Shown here in pieces: positions 54,940 through 64,000 of a stretch of DNA of 64,000 nucleotides (within the stretch, counting starts at the first letter, position 1; every line of letters starts with the position of its first letter). Source of the DNA: Paenibacillus selenitireducens (GTDB lineage Bacteria > Bacillota > Bacilli > Paenibacillales > Paenibacillaceae); NCBI RefSeq assembly GCF_002021565.1, contig NZ_MSZX01000022.1, forward strand, positions 27 through 64,026, read 5' to 3'. The position numbers and the translations under genes are program-made. A model generated the notes under the pieces. The model did not search any database. It was not told the origin of the DNA and was given only the letters and a program-made list of their open reading frames with translations.

Positions 54940-55007
54940 TTCAATCTCCTTACTTCATTAGAATGCTTATATATGAATCTTATCATTTTTAGGGATGAGA
55001 GTAAAAG

Positions 55008-55044
55008 AAAAAGCCCGAAACCATCAAGGTTTTGGGCTTTTTTT
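55008..55044 (-). terminator. terminator of the ctsR-clpC operon
   Basis: Minus-strand stem AAAAAGCCCAAAACC / GGTTTCGGGCTTTTT with a five-base loop, 15 bases after the clpC stop. Confidence 0.93.
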
Positions 55045-55059
55045 ATTGATTGTGTCTAT

Positions 55060-57483
55060 TTAGCTATGCAATACCACTAAATTGCCTTCTTGTTCGTCAA
55101 TGGTAAGGTGGTCACCCTTCGAAATTTTGCCCATCAGAAGCTCTTCTGACAAGCGGTCTTCGATATGCTTCTGGATTGCACGACGCAATGGACGAGCACC
55201 ATAGGCTGGATCAAATCCTTCTTTGGCAAGGAAGGCTTTTGCTTTATCCGTTAGGATGAAGTCAACCTCTTGTTCTTTCAGACGTTTACGAAGTTCTTCG
55301 GCCATCAAGGACACGATCTGAGCAATATTCTCTTCCGTTAAGGAATGGAAGACAATGGTCTCATCGATCCGGTTCAAGAACTCTGGACGGAAACTCTTCT
55401 TCAACTCCGCCATCACTTTATCTTTCATGTTGGTGTAGTCTTTGCCAGCGTCATTCGCTGCTGTAAAGCCTAGCGAGGTATTCCGCTTGATCGCTTCAGC
55501 GCCAACATTCGACGTTAAGATGATAAGCGTGTTCCGGAAGTCTACCACACGGCCTTTCGAATCGGTTAGACGACCATCTTCAAGCACTTGCAAAAGGATG
55601 TTAAATACTTCTGGATGTGCTTTCTCGATCTCATCCAATAGGACAACCGAATAAGGTTTACGTCTAACTTTCTCCGTCAACTGGCCGCCTTCTTCATAAC
55701 CCACGTATCCTGGAGGTGCCCCAACAAGACGAGACGTGGAATGCTTCTCCATGTATTCGGACATATCGATACGAATGACCGCATTCTCGTCGCCGAACAA
55801 CGATTCAGCTAATGCACGAGCAAGCTCTGTTTTACCAACCCCTGTTGGTCCTAAGAAAATGAAGGAGCCCATTGGACGCTTCGGATCTTTCAGACCTGCA
55901 CGCGCACGACGAACAGCCCGGCTTACCGCTTTAACGGCTTCTTCTTGACCAATAACACGTTCGTGTAAGATCGATTCCATTTTCAATAAACGTTCGGTCT
56001 CTTCCTCTGCAAGCTTGCGAACAGGAATACCGGTCCAACTTGCAACGATTTGAGCGATATCATCTGGCGTCACTTCAGAATCGGTACGACCCTGTTTTTC
56101 TTTCCATTGATTTTTCGTCAAATCCAACTCTTCACGCATTTTTTGTTCCGTATCGCGAAGGGCAGCTGCTTTCTCAAATTCTTGGCTTTGTACGGCAGCA
56201 TCTTTTTCCTTACGAATATCTTCAAGACGGTTCTCTAATTGTTTCAAATTAGGCGGTACCGTATAAGTGTGAAGCCTTACCTTGGAACTCGCTTCATCGA
56301 TCAAGTCGATGGCTTTGTCCGGTAGGAACCGATCCGTAATATAACGGTCCGATAATTTCACAGCTGCTTCAATGGCTTCATCCGTAATTTTCACCCGATG
56401 ATGCGCTTCATAACGATCACGCAATCCGTGAAGAATCTGAACCGCTTCTTCTGGCGAAGGCTGATCCACGGTAATCGGTTGGAAACGGCGTTCCAAGGCA
56501 GCGTCTTTCTCGATATATTTGCGGTACTCATCTAAGGTTGTAGCACCGATACATTGCAATTCACCACGTGCAAGAGAAGGTTTTAGGATGTTCGAAGCGT
56601 CGATAGCGCCTTCTGCTCCACCCGCGCCGATAAGGGTATGAAGTTCATCAATAAAAAGAATGATATTTCCGGCTTGACGAATTTCGTCCATAATCTTTTT
56701 CAAGCGATCTTCGAATTCACCACGATATTTCGTCCCTGCAACAACAGAACCCATATCCAAGGTCATGACACGTTTATCACGCAATGTTTCCGGAATTTCA
56801 TTCTGAATAATTCGTTGCGCGAGTCCTTCTGCGATGGCTGTTTTACCTACCCCAGGCTCCCCGATCAATACCGGGTTGTTCTTCGTCCGACGACTTAATA
56901 CCTGGATCACACGCTCGATTTCTTTGCTGCGGCCAATTACGGGATCTAAATGTCCTTCTTTGGCAATAGCCGTTAAATCACGTGCTAATGAATCTAACGT
57001 TGGTGTGCTAACATTGGTAGGTGTGCCATGATGGCTCGATACGGCTTCGCTACTGCCAAGCAATTGGAGCACTTGTTGACGTGCTTTGTTCAAGCTGATA
57101 CCCAAATTGTTCAATACACGTGCGGCAACACCTTCACCCTCACGAATGAGTCCGAGTAGAATATGCTCTGTTCCCACATACGTATGACCCAACTTCCGTG
57201 CTTCATCCATGGAAAGCTCTATCACTTTCTTCGCACGCGGGGTATACGCAATATTCGTAGGTTGCTCTTGCCCCCGGCCAATTAAGGATTCCACCTCGTC
57301 TTGAATTTTCTCAAGTCCAAGTCCCAATGCGATTAACGCTTTGGCTGCAATCCCTTCGCCTTCACGAATAAGTCCAAGGAGAATGTGCTCTGTCCCTATA
57401 TTGTTGTGACCAAGACGCACTGCCTCTTCCTGCGCTAAAGCTAATACTTTCTGTGCACGCTCTGTAAATCTTCCAAACATCAT
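55060..57483 (-). CDS. clpC: ATP-dependent Clp protease ATPase ClpC
   Basis: An 807-residue AAA+ unfoldase. It has two N-terminal Clp repeats (to about 145), D1 Walker A GEPGVGKT, a middle domain (about 410-470) for adaptors such as McsB/MecA, and D2 Walker A GPTGVGKT. It works with ClpP and degrades arginine-phosphorylated proteins. Two adjacent ATG codons follow GGAGGTG; the first is used. Confidence 0.98.
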   Translation of the reverse strand: MMFGRFTERAQKVLALAQEEAVRLGHNNIGTEHILLGLIREGEGIAAKALIALGLGLEKIQDEVESLIGRGQEQPTNIAYTPRAKKVIELSMDEARKLGHTYVGTEHILLGLIREGEGVAARVLNNLGISLNKARQQVLQLLGSSEAVSSHHGTPTNVSTPTLDSLARDLTAIAKEGHLDPVIGRSKEIERVIQVLSRRTKNNPVLIGEPGVGKTAIAEGLAQRIIQNEIPETLRDKRVMTLDMGSVVAGTKYRGEFEDRLKKIMDEIRQAGNIILFIDELHTLIGAGGAEGAIDASNILKPSLARGELQCIGATTLDEYRKYIEKDAALERRFQPITVDQPSPEEAVQILHGLRDRYEAHHRVKITDEAIEAAVKLSDRYITDRFLPDKAIDLIDEASSKVRLHTYTVPPNLKQLENRLEDIRKEKDAAVQSQEFEKAAALRDTEQKMREELDLTKNQWKEKQGRTDSEVTPDDIAQIVASWTGIPVRKLAEEETERLLKMESILHERVIGQEEAVKAVSRAVRRARAGLKDPKRPMGSFIFLGPTGVGKTELARALAESLFGDENAVIRIDMSEYMEKHSTSRLVGAPPGYVGYEEGGQLTEKVRRKPYSVVLLDEIEKAHPEVFNILLQVLEDGRLTDSKGRVVDFRNTLIILTSNVGAEAIKRNTSLGFTAANDAGKDYTNMKDKVMAELKKSFRPEFLNRIDETIVFHSLTEENIAQIVSLMAEELRKRLKEQEVDFILTDKAKAFLAKEGFDPAYGARPLRRAIQKHIEDRLSEELLMGKISKGDHLTIDEQEGNLVVLHS

Positions 57484-57523
57484 ATCTATACACCTCCACT
57501 AGAACTTATTATAACTGGAATAT

Positions 57524-58585
57524 TTATGATTTAGAAAGTTTATCGCGAATTAACTTGGCACGATAAAAATCTCTTTCTTCGGTATTTAATTTATGCCCGT
57601 AATATTGCTGCAAGAAGCCCGTCTGGGACATCACGATCAACTCATTCAACACATCCGAGGAAACACCGTCTATAATGCCTAAATCTAATCCAAGACGTAC
57701 ATCGGACAAACGTTGTGAAGCTTCCTTCGAATCCATCACTTCCGCAAACGATAGAATCCCAAAAGATCTCTGAATTCGATCTTTAACCCGTGTTGAGGAC
57801 TCAAGCATCAACTTCTCTCTCGCTGCCTTCTCATGTTCTATGATTTGTTTGGCAACACTGTACAGGTTCTCAATAATCTCCGTCTCGGATTGGCCTAATG
57901 TAATCTGATTGGAGATTTGAAATAAATTCCCTACGGCTTCGCTGCCCTCACCATAGATACCTCGAACGGCTAACCCTACCTGCGTAATGGCTGGCAGTAA
58001 TCGATTCATTTGCTGCGTAAGCACAAGCGCTGGCAGATGGATCATAACTGATGCCCGAATACCGGTTCCTACATTGGTTGGACAACTTGTTAAATATCCT
58101 CTGGTTTCATCAAATGCATAATCGACTTGATCTTCAAATATATCATCAATCTGGCTCGCCATCTCCCAAGCTTCCTCAAGTTGGAATCCCGGATACAGAC
58201 ATTGAATACGCAGATGGTCTTCTTCATTGATCATGATACTAGCTGCTTCATTATCGCTAATAAGAACAGCACCGTTACGTGATTCATTCGCTAAATTGGG
58301 ACTGATCAGGTGCTTTTCCACCAGTACACGCTTCTCTAGCTCATTCAAATCCGATAACAAAACTTCATTGAACTGGCCAAGATTTGCGAGTTCCTTCGAT
58401 TCTAGAACATGACTTAAGGTCTCCAGAATTTCTTTGGATTGTTGGTTTGTTGCAAGCATCGGAAATGGAAGCATATTTAAGTTACGGGCAATACGAACAC
58501 GGCTGCTAATGACAATCTCCGAATCCGGTCCTTTCCCACGCATCCAATCGCTTAAAGCATGTTCCGTAAATTTATGAGTCACCAT
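57524..58585 (-). CDS. mcsB: protein arginine kinase McsB
   Basis: A 353-residue phosphagen-kinase-like enzyme that phosphorylates arginines on proteins and marks them for ClpCP. Motifs: VISSRVRIARN for nucleotide binding and YLTSCPTNVGTG around the guanidino site. The ATG at 58583-58585 follows GGAGGG; a TTG two codons upstream is less likely. It follows mcsA after 24 bases. Confidence 0.98.
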   Translation of the reverse strand: MVTHKFTEHALSDWMRGKGPDSEIVISSRVRIARNLNMLPFPMLATNQQSKEILETLSHVLESKELANLGQFNEVLLSDLNELEKRVLVEKHLISPNLANESRNGAVLISDNEAASIMINEEDHLRIQCLYPGFQLEEAWEMASQIDDIFEDQVDYAFDETRGYLTSCPTNVGTGIRASVMIHLPALVLTQQMNRLLPAITQVGLAVRGIYGEGSEAVGNLFQISNQITLGQSETEIIENLYSVAKQIIEHEKAAREKLMLESSTRVKDRIQRSFGILSFAEVMDSKEASQRLSDVRLGLDLGIIDGVSSDVLNELIVMSQTGFLQQYYGHKLNTEERDFYRAKLIRDKLSKS

Positions 58586-58609
58586 ATTCAACCCTCCACT
58601 TCATTCCTG

Positions 58610-59131
58610 TCACCCTGCGGAAATGCGTTTCTCAAGCTCACGAATTTGATCGCGAATTTGAGCAGCGTGTTCAAACTCTTCATGGATAATGAGATACTGC
58701 AGTTCTTTCTTCAAATCCTCAAGTTCACGTTTGGTTTGGATCGTACCGCCGCGACGCTTAGGAATTTTACCTAAATGCTTCGTACTTCCATGAACTCTTT
58801 TGAATAACGGATCTAACCGATCTTCAAAATGCTTATAACAGGAGCTGCATCCAAAGCGTCCGATTTTACTAAACTGCGAATAGGTTAACCCACACGCTTC
58901 ACAGCGAATGACCTGCGCTTTCTGACCCGTTGCATTTCCTTTACCTGTCGGGTCAAAATCAAGCAACCCTGATAATAGACTATGGATCGAAAATCCATTC
59001 GTCGTTCCCGGAATTAATTCACCTTTTTCACGAGCACAGGATTCACAGATATGAAACTCCGTTTTCTCCCCATTCACGATTTTCGTGAAATGTAGTGTCG
59101 CAGGCTTTTTACCGCACTCTTGACAGATCAT
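58610..59131 (-). CDS. mcsA: McsB activator McsA
   Basis: A 173-residue zinc protein with four CxxC pairs (CQEC, CESC, CEAC, CSSC) and a C-terminal UVR-like coiled coil (EEFEHAAQIRDQIRELE). It activates McsB and helps control CtsR. Start at 59131 after GGGAGG. Second gene of the operon. Confidence 0.97.
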   Translation of the reverse strand: MICQECGKKPATLHFTKIVNGEKTEFHICESCAREKGELIPGTTNGFSIHSLLSGLLDFDPTGKGNATGQKAQVIRCEACGLTYSQFSKIGRFGCSSCYKHFEDRLDPLFKRVHGSTKHLGKIPKRRGGTIQTKRELEDLKKELQYLIIHEEFEHAAQIRDQIRELEKRISAG

Positions 59132-59190
59132 GTAAAGGACCTCCCTTTTGGCTTACGATGAGATATTATTCATTATCAACGATGTATTCA

Positions 59191-59658
59191 CTATTTCTTA
59201 TTCATCAGCAGGGACAATAGCATCGCGCGTAATAAACTCGCCCTCACTTCATCCCGCAACGGAAGCTTCACGATCAGCGCATCACGAGACACTGCCGCAC
59301 GAAGAAGGTTTGCTTCCCGTCTTGTAATTACCCTCGCTTCTTCCAATTGATACACAAGACCTTCTGCCGCGGCCTGTTCAATGCGATCGCCAATGGTATG
59401 TCTTAAATGCTCCTGGATCGCGAGCTCCGCAGGCAGCTGAATTCGTTGGATTCGAATATATCCGCCACCGCCTCGCTTGCTCTCCACGACATACCCCTTC
59501 TCGAGTGTGAAGCGCGTGCTGATCACATAATTGATCTGCGACGGAACGCATGAGAATTGGTCGGCTAATTCATTTCGCTGAATCTCAATCATACTGCCCG
59601 GACTCTCATGCAAAATATTCTTCAGATATTGTTCTATAATATCAGAGATATTACGCAT
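59191..59658 (-). CDS. ctsR: transcriptional repressor CtsR
   Basis: A 155-residue winged-helix heat-sensing repressor of clp genes. It begins MRNISDIIEQYLKNIL; the wing holds the glycine-rich RGGGGYIRI that senses temperature. The start at 59658 follows GGAGG by eight bases; an ATG five codons earlier overlaps that site. It controls its own operon through the site at 59714-59730. Confidence 0.97.
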   Translation of the reverse strand: MRNISDIIEQYLKNILHESPGSMIEIQRNELADQFSCVPSQINYVISTRFTLEKGYVVESKRGGGGYIRIQRIQLPAELAIQEHLRHTIGDRIEQAAAEGLVYQLEEARVITRREANLLRAAVSRDALIVKLPLRDEVRASLLRAMLLSLLMNKK

Positions 59659-59713
59659 TGATTCATCCTCCATGGTGAAATGAAAAGGCCCATCGGTTTG
59701 ATGTTTAATTGAC

Positions 59714-59730
59714 CTTGACTTTCTTTGACT
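59714..59730 (-). promoter_or_regulatory. CtsR operator
   Basis: Minus strand AGTCAAA, three bases, AGTCAAG: one mismatch to the CtsR heptad direct repeat. It lies just downstream of the -10 box, where a bound repressor would block initiation. Confidence 0.85.
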
Positions 59731-59738
59731 TTATATAC

Positions 59739-59767
59739 ATGATAGCACTTCTTTAACAGGTTTTCAA
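59739..59767 (-). promoter_or_regulatory. sigma A promoter of ctsR-mcsA-mcsB-clpC
   Basis: Minus strand TTGAAA (59762-59767), a 17-base spacer and TATCAT (59739-59744), nine bases upstream of the CtsR site. Confidence 0.75.
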
Positions 59768-60227
59768 TATATCTCCGACGTTATTATTGTTGCATTTTTC
59801 ACTCGAATTATACCCTTCCCATTCTTACCACAATAGAATTTATAAAAGTTTCGCCTTCATCGCTCCATAGAAAATTGATTCCAAAGTCATGGTCTGTAAC
59901 AAAATCCAACAAAATGTGCCTAAGAATCTTCTATTGTATACTTCGGACTTATATATATTTTCATCAAGCAGGTTCGAAGTCCCTTTGATCTTGATTTTTC
60001 ATTCCACTGAATTATGGTGCAAATGACCCTGACAAGCTCCACACCTTTGACCTACATCGATTTTTCCCCCTAACAGTCGAAATGTATCCCTTCTTATAAG
60101 AAAAAAACCCCAATAGAATCGAACTATAGGTTCCCTATTGTATTCCGTCGTAGGGGCTTCGTTGATGTGGTTGGATGAATGAAGGCGCCCATTCTTCCTC
60201 GTTCCCATCGTTCATAGGTTTATATTT
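59768..60227. other. intergenic region between ctsR and the chitinase gene
   Basis: About 460 AT-rich bases between divergent genes. A small minus-strand frame (59999-60208) has no binding site or protein-like features. A loose GGACTT/AAGTCC inverted repeat (59943-59982) is present. I could not find a convincing promoter or catabolite-repression site for the chitinase. Confidence 0.5.
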
Positions 60228-60242
60228 TGGGAGGGATCATTT

Positions 60243-63155
60243 ATGAAGTTTACGAAAAAATGGATGCTCGTGGTCACGTTGGTAGCTATGCTTCTCACGT
60301 TACTGCCAACGCTGTCCTTTGCAGCTGCGTCGGGCCCCCCTGGGACCCCTGCCTTATCACAGAATAATTGGGACAATAAGCCGAATTACTCGATTTCTTT
60401 CAATATGTGGTGGGGAAATAACGGAGCAACATGGAAGTTATATGAAAATGAGGTGTTGATCCATACCGCAGATTTAACAGATAATACCCCTAATGCTCAA
60501 TCCGGTTCATTCAGCTTTACGAATAAAGCATCCGGCACCTATGTCTATAAAGTAGAACTCATTAACACTGCAGGAACATCCGTATCCAATAATCTGACCT
60601 ATACAGTAACTGGCGGCACAGGTGGAGGAGACACGCAGGCACCTACTGCACCGACAAATCTAACCTCTACAGCGAAGACAGCTTCGACTATCGATTTAAC
60701 TTGGTCAGCATCAACGGATAATATCGGTGTTACAGGCTATGAGGTGTTCAAAGATGGTGTGTCCATCGGCACGACAACAAGCACTTCCTTTCCTGTAACA
60801 GGGTTATCCGCCAATACAGCTTATGCCTTCACCGTAAAAGCCAAGGATGCTGCTGGCAATGTTTCTCCTGCTAGCAATTCCTTATCCGTGACAACAGACC
60901 CTTTGCCTGTCGATACACAAGCTCCTTCTGTACCAGGCAATCTTATAGCTACAGCCAAAACTTCCACTTCCGTCGCACTTTCTTGGTCACCTTCGACGGA
61001 TAACGTCGCTGTTACGGGATATAACATTTTCAAAGATGGTATATCTGCCGGCACTTCTACAAGCACTTCCTTCAATATCACAGCTTTAACCCCCAACACG
61101 GCCTATGTGTTCACCGTTCAGGCCAAAGATGCCGCTGGCAATATATCTGCACCTAGTAATCCCCTATCTGTAACAACGGATGCTGCATCATCCATCCCTG
61201 CTTGGACCGCGGGAACAGCTTATAAAATAGGTGATCGGGTATCTTATAAAGATAGTGTCTACAAATGCCTTCAAGCACACACGGCTTTGGTAGGCTGGGA
61301 ACCTTCCGGCACGCCAACCTTATGGCAATTGGATACGAGCGCCCCAGACACTACACCACCAACTGCACCAACTGCATTAACGGTCTCCAATGTCAGCAGC
61401 AGCTCTTTAACCCTCTCCTGGCAGGCTTCTACAGATAACATTGGCGTGAAGAACTACACCGTGTTCCAGAACGGAACAGCCATTGGTACATCGACTCCTA
61501 CGACCTTCACTGTGACAGGGCTATCTGCCAATTCAACTTATGTATACAGTGTCAAAGCTAGTGATGCCGCAGGGAACGTGTCGGCAGCAAGCAACGAGGT
61601 TACTGTAACGACGCCTGCACCAGATCTTACTCCACCTACTGCACCTACAAATCTTACCGCTTCCAATGTGACGAGTAATACCGTTGTATTAACTTGGAAT
61701 GCCTCCACTGACAACGTAGCCGTATCAGGGTATGACATTTATGCCGGCCCTGCGCTCAAAGGATCCACGACAGGAACGAGCTACACTGTAACTGGTTTGT
61801 CTCCTGTCACATTATACAATTTTACCGTCAAAGCAAAGGATGCCGCGGGGAATATATCGGATGCAAGCAATGCCGTCTCTGTTACAACCCTAGAAGGGTC
61901 TAAAGGTGGAGACTATAAAATCGTAGGTTATTTCCCTTCATGGGGTGTCTATAGCGGACGCAATTATAAAGTACCTGATATCGACGCCTCTAAGGTAACA
62001 CATATTAATTTTGCTTTTGCCGATATTTGCTGGAATGGTAAGCATGGCAATCCTGATCCTACAGGACCTAACCCAACAACTTGGTCTTGTCAGGATGAGA
62101 ACGGGAATATTAACGTGCCGAACGGAACCATCGTACAAGGAGATCCTTGGGCTGACACAGGAATGTCCTATCCTGGCGATACATGGGATACACCAATCAA
62201 GGGCAGCTTCAATCAACTAAATAAATTAAAGAAGGCTTATCCACAACTTAAGACGATCATCTCTGTAGGCGGATGGAGTTGGTCGAACCGATTCTCGGAT
62301 GTTGCTGCGGATCCTGCTGCACGTAAAGTTTTCGCGAAATCCGCAGTAGACTTTATCCACAAGTATGGCTTTGATGGTGTAGATCTAGACTGGGAGTATC
62401 CTGTTGGTAGCGGATTACCGGGCAATAGTGCGCGTCCAGCAGATAAACAGAACTATACGTTACTCCTACAAGATATACGTACAGAACTTGACCTTGCAGG
62501 GGCAAAGGATGGCAAACATTATTATCTGACAATCGCCTCCGGCATTAGTGAACAGTATCAAAATAATACCGAACTCGATAAAATAGCCCAAATCTGCGAT
62601 TGGATTAATATGATGGCTTATGATATGCATGGTGCTTGGGATCCGAAATCCGGGCAAAATGCTCCGCTCTACTTTGATCCAGCGGACAATGGGATTAACC
62701 CGACAGGCTTCAATATTGATGCTGCAATTAAAGGGTATTTAGGTAAAGGGGTACCTGCGAACAAGATCGTCTTAGGTCTTGCCTTCTATGGCCGTGGGTG
62801 GGATGGTTGTGCCAACGTAAATGGCGGCCTGTATCAAACCTGTAGTGGAGGCTCCAAAAAAGGGACTGTAGAAGCAGGTTCTTTTGATTATTGGGATCTG
62901 GCAGCTAACTATATTAACAAAAACGGCTATACCCGCTATTGGAACGATGTCACTAAGACACCTTACCTCTATAACCCAAGTACAGGCACATTCATCACGT
63001 ATGACGATGTAGAATCTCTTCAATATAAGACCGATTATTTGAAGGCAAAAGGGTTAGCCGGGGGCATGTTCTGGGAGTTCTCTGGGGATAAAACCAAAGC
63101 ATTGCTTCAGGCGGTTTCAGATTTTCTACCCCGACAATCGTTAATAACACCTTAA
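60243..63155 (+). CDS. secreted multidomain GH18 chitinase
   Basis: A 970-residue exported enzyme. A signal peptide (1-28, SFAAA) is followed by an Ig/FN3-like N-terminal domain (31-123) related to those of chitinase-binding modules. Then come FN3 (131-219), FN3 (225-313), a CBM5/12 chitin-binding module (319-363, AWTAGTAYKIGDRVSYKDSV), FN3 (371-458), FN3 (462-550) and the GH18 barrel (558-960). The catalytic motif DGVDLDWEYP spans 711-720 with acid Glu718; SVGGWSW precedes it. It should cleave chitin outside the cell. GGGAGGG precedes the ATG. It is on the opposite strand to its neighbours and absent from this place in B. subtilis. Confidence 0.96.
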   Translation: MKFTKKWMLVVTLVAMLLTLLPTLSFAAASGPPGTPALSQNNWDNKPNYSISFNMWWGNNGATWKLYENEVLIHTADLTDNTPNAQSGSFSFTNKASGTYVYKVELINTAGTSVSNNLTYTVTGGTGGGDTQAPTAPTNLTSTAKTASTIDLTWSASTDNIGVTGYEVFKDGVSIGTTTSTSFPVTGLSANTAYAFTVKAKDAAGNVSPASNSLSVTTDPLPVDTQAPSVPGNLIATAKTSTSVALSWSPSTDNVAVTGYNIFKDGISAGTSTSTSFNITALTPNTAYVFTVQAKDAAGNISAPSNPLSVTTDAASSIPAWTAGTAYKIGDRVSYKDSVYKCLQAHTALVGWEPSGTPTLWQLDTSAPDTTPPTAPTALTVSNVSSSSLTLSWQASTDNIGVKNYTVFQNGTAIGTSTPTTFTVTGLSANSTYVYSVKASDAAGNVSAASNEVTVTTPAPDLTPPTAPTNLTASNVTSNTVVLTWNASTDNVAVSGYDIYAGPALKGSTTGTSYTVTGLSPVTLYNFTVKAKDAAGNISDASNAVSVTTLEGSKGGDYKIVGYFPSWGVYSGRNYKVPDIDASKVTHINFAFADICWNGKHGNPDPTGPNPTTWSCQDENGNINVPNGTIVQGDPWADTGMSYPGDTWDTPIKGSFNQLNKLKKAYPQLKTIISVGGWSWSNRFSDVAADPAARKVFAKSAVDFIHKYGFDGVDLDWEYPVGSGLPGNSARPADKQNYTLLLQDIRTELDLAGAKDGKHYYLTIASGISEQYQNNTELDKIAQICDWINMMAYDMHGAWDPKSGQNAPLYFDPADNGINPTGFNIDAAIKGYLGKGVPANKIVLGLAFYGRGWDGCANVNGGLYQTCSGGSKKGTVEAGSFDYWDLAANYINKNGYTRYWNDVTKTPYLYNPSTGTFITYDDVESLQYKTDYLKAKGLAGGMFWEFSGDKTKALLQAVSDFLPRQSLITP

Positions 63156-63162
63156 ACAACGA

Positions 63163-63200
63163 AATCCCCTGTTGAGGTTATCCTCAACAGGGGATTCTTT
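63163..63200 (+). terminator. terminator of the chitinase gene
   Basis: Perfect 15-bp stem AATCCCCTGTTGAGG / CCTCAACAGGGGATT with a four-base loop, followed by CTTT. The T tail is short. Confidence 0.8.
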
Positions 63201-63306
63201 AATGTAAATCTGTGTATAGTTCCGTATAGAAACGAGATTAATAACAACTTATACCCATATGTAGATACTTTCGGATCTGATTCGATCAGTTTCTACACTT
63301 ACGCAC

Positions 63307-63593
63307 TGTGGATGAAGTTGAAATCATAACATCAGGATGGAGAATAACCTGGATAACCTGTGCGTGATGTGGACGAAATTGTGGATCATGTGTATGAATC
63401 ATTGGATAACCGCTTTATTTCTGTTAAAAGGGTGCATTCATGATTCATTCCGAGGTTTTTTATATCTGTCCACAATGTGGATAGATTTTTTTGCGAGGCA
63501 ATTCATTGTGTATAACATGGTATTGAGCTATTTTTTTCAATGTATCCACAGTATTTTCAATACGTTTTCCTGTCCATGCACAATTGTGGACAA
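63307..63593. other. cluster of DnaA-box-like 9-mers
   Basis: Five 9-mers one base from TGTGGATAA: 63307-63315, 63380-63388, 63476-63484 and 63585-63593 on plus, and 63542-63550 on minus. Three or four further sites with two mismatches lie between (e.g. 63368-63376, 63466-63474). The stretch is AT-rich, between two convergent terminators, and has no credible reading frame. Confidence 0.65.
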
Positions 63594-63628
63594 AAAAAAC
63601 CGCCGTCGAGAATGAAATCTCAACAGCG
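63592..63628 (-). terminator. terminator of the right rRNA operon
   Basis: Minus-strand stem CGCTGTTGAGA / TCTCGACGGCG, loop of five bases, then eight T, ten bases after the 5S 3' end. Confidence 0.93.
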
Positions 63629-63637
63629 ATCTTTACT

Positions 63638-63755
63638 GCTTGGCATCGTCCTACTCTCCCAGGACCCTGCGGTCCAAGTACCATCGGCGCTAGAGGGCTT
63701 AACGGTCGTGTTCGGGATGGGTACGCGTGGAACCCCTCCGCTATCGACACCAAAC
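63638..63755 (-). rRNA. rrf: 5S rRNA
   Basis: The minus strand begins TTTGGTGTCGATAGCGGAGG, contains CCATCCCGAACACGACCGTT and ends GGACGATGCCAAGC. About 118 bases, complete; end positions may be off by one or two. It is the last gene of the rRNA operon that enters from the right. Confidence 0.97.
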
Positions 63756-63821
63756 GGAATACTTATTCAAGGTTTGAACCCTGAAAACTAGATACGAAAC
63801 AACTTTTTGCGAATTAATTTT
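63756..63821 (-). other. 23S-5S spacer
   Basis: About 66 bases with TATCTAGTTTTCAGGG, similar to the spacer seen in other Bacillales rRNA operons. No tRNA gene. Confidence 0.7.
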
Positions 63822-64000
63822 AGGATAAGCCCTCGACCGATTAGTATTGGTCAGCTCCACACATTGCTGCGCTTCCACCTCCAACCTATCAACCTCGTCG
63901 TCTTCAAGGGGTCTTACTAATTGGGAAATCTCATCTTGAGGGGGGCTTCACGCTTAGATGCTTTCAGCGCTTATCCCGTCCATACTTGGCTACCCAGCGG
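63822..64000 (-). rRNA. rrl: 23S rRNA, 3' end only (partial)
   Basis: The minus strand reads toward the 23S 3' end with CTGACCAATACTAATCGGTC followed by GAGGGCTTATCC. The gene continues past the right edge. Confidence 0.98.

Noticed and set aside
59999-60208. 69-residue minus-strand frame upstream of the chitinase
   Set aside because: No binding site, no protein-like pattern, in an AT-rich regulatory gap.
63300-63600. Replication origin oriC
   Set aside because: Boxes are clustered but dnaA, dnaN and rpmH are absent nearby; the rRNA-clpC context is not that of Bacillales oriC.
63337-63615. 92-residue plus-strand frame next to 5S
   Set aside because: It overlaps the DnaA-box cluster and the rRNA terminator and has no binding site.
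63756-63821. tRNA gene in the 23S-5S spacer
   Set aside because: The spacer is too short and shows no cloverleaf pattern.

Overview
The window is a low-to-mid GC Firmicute chromosome segment, most likely Paenibacillus. Gene order, protein lengths and sequence style fit that genus, but this call is from memory, not a search. It runs between two rRNA operons read on the minus strand: the 5' end of a 16S gene at 1-196 and the 3' end of a 23S plus a complete 5S at 63638-64000. Nearly every gene is on the minus strand, so the biological reading order is right to left. The layout matches the conserved Bacillus subtilis block ctsR-clpC-radA-disA ... rpoBC-str-S10-spc-alpha ... cwlD-salA-gerD-pdaB, which is also bounded by rRNA operons.

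Reading in the transcribed direction: after the 23S-5S end there is a spacer with a dense group of DnaA-box-like 9-mers (63307-63593). Next is a convergent plus-strand secreted multidomain chitinase (60243-63155), the main accessory gene. Then come ctsR-mcsA-mcsB-clpC behind a CtsR operator, radA-disA, pssA, a small plus-strand unknown gene, yacL-ispD-ispF-gltX, and a T-box controlled cysE-cysS-mrnC-rlmB-rae1-sigH run. The translation and transcription core follows: rpmG-secE-nusG, rplK-rplA, rplJ-rplL with an L10 leader and attenuator, an rsmC-like methyltransferase, rpoB-rpoC, the L7Ae-like gene with rpsL-rpsG-fusA-tuf, and the complete S10-spc-alpha cluster from rpsJ to rplQ. Then come truA, rplM-rpsI, a cysH-sat sulfate-assimilation pair, and the sporulation/germination genes cwlD, salA, gerD and pdaB.

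The genes are mostly housekeeping and their functions are well supported. The unusual material lies between them. A family of short hairpins occurs at three sites (8632-9034, 38044-38068, 40186-40277). Copies differ in sequence but keep the same fold: outer stem, unpaired T, inner stem, three-base loop. A second, two-copy composite palindromic repeat lies at 9091-9157 and 38121-38179. The rplQ-truA gap, where B. subtilis carries ecfA1-ecfA2-ecfT, holds only this repeat DNA. cwlD has its ribosome binding site inside the terminator hairpin of the preceding gene. No IS element, prophage, CRISPR array, tRNA gene or defence system was found.
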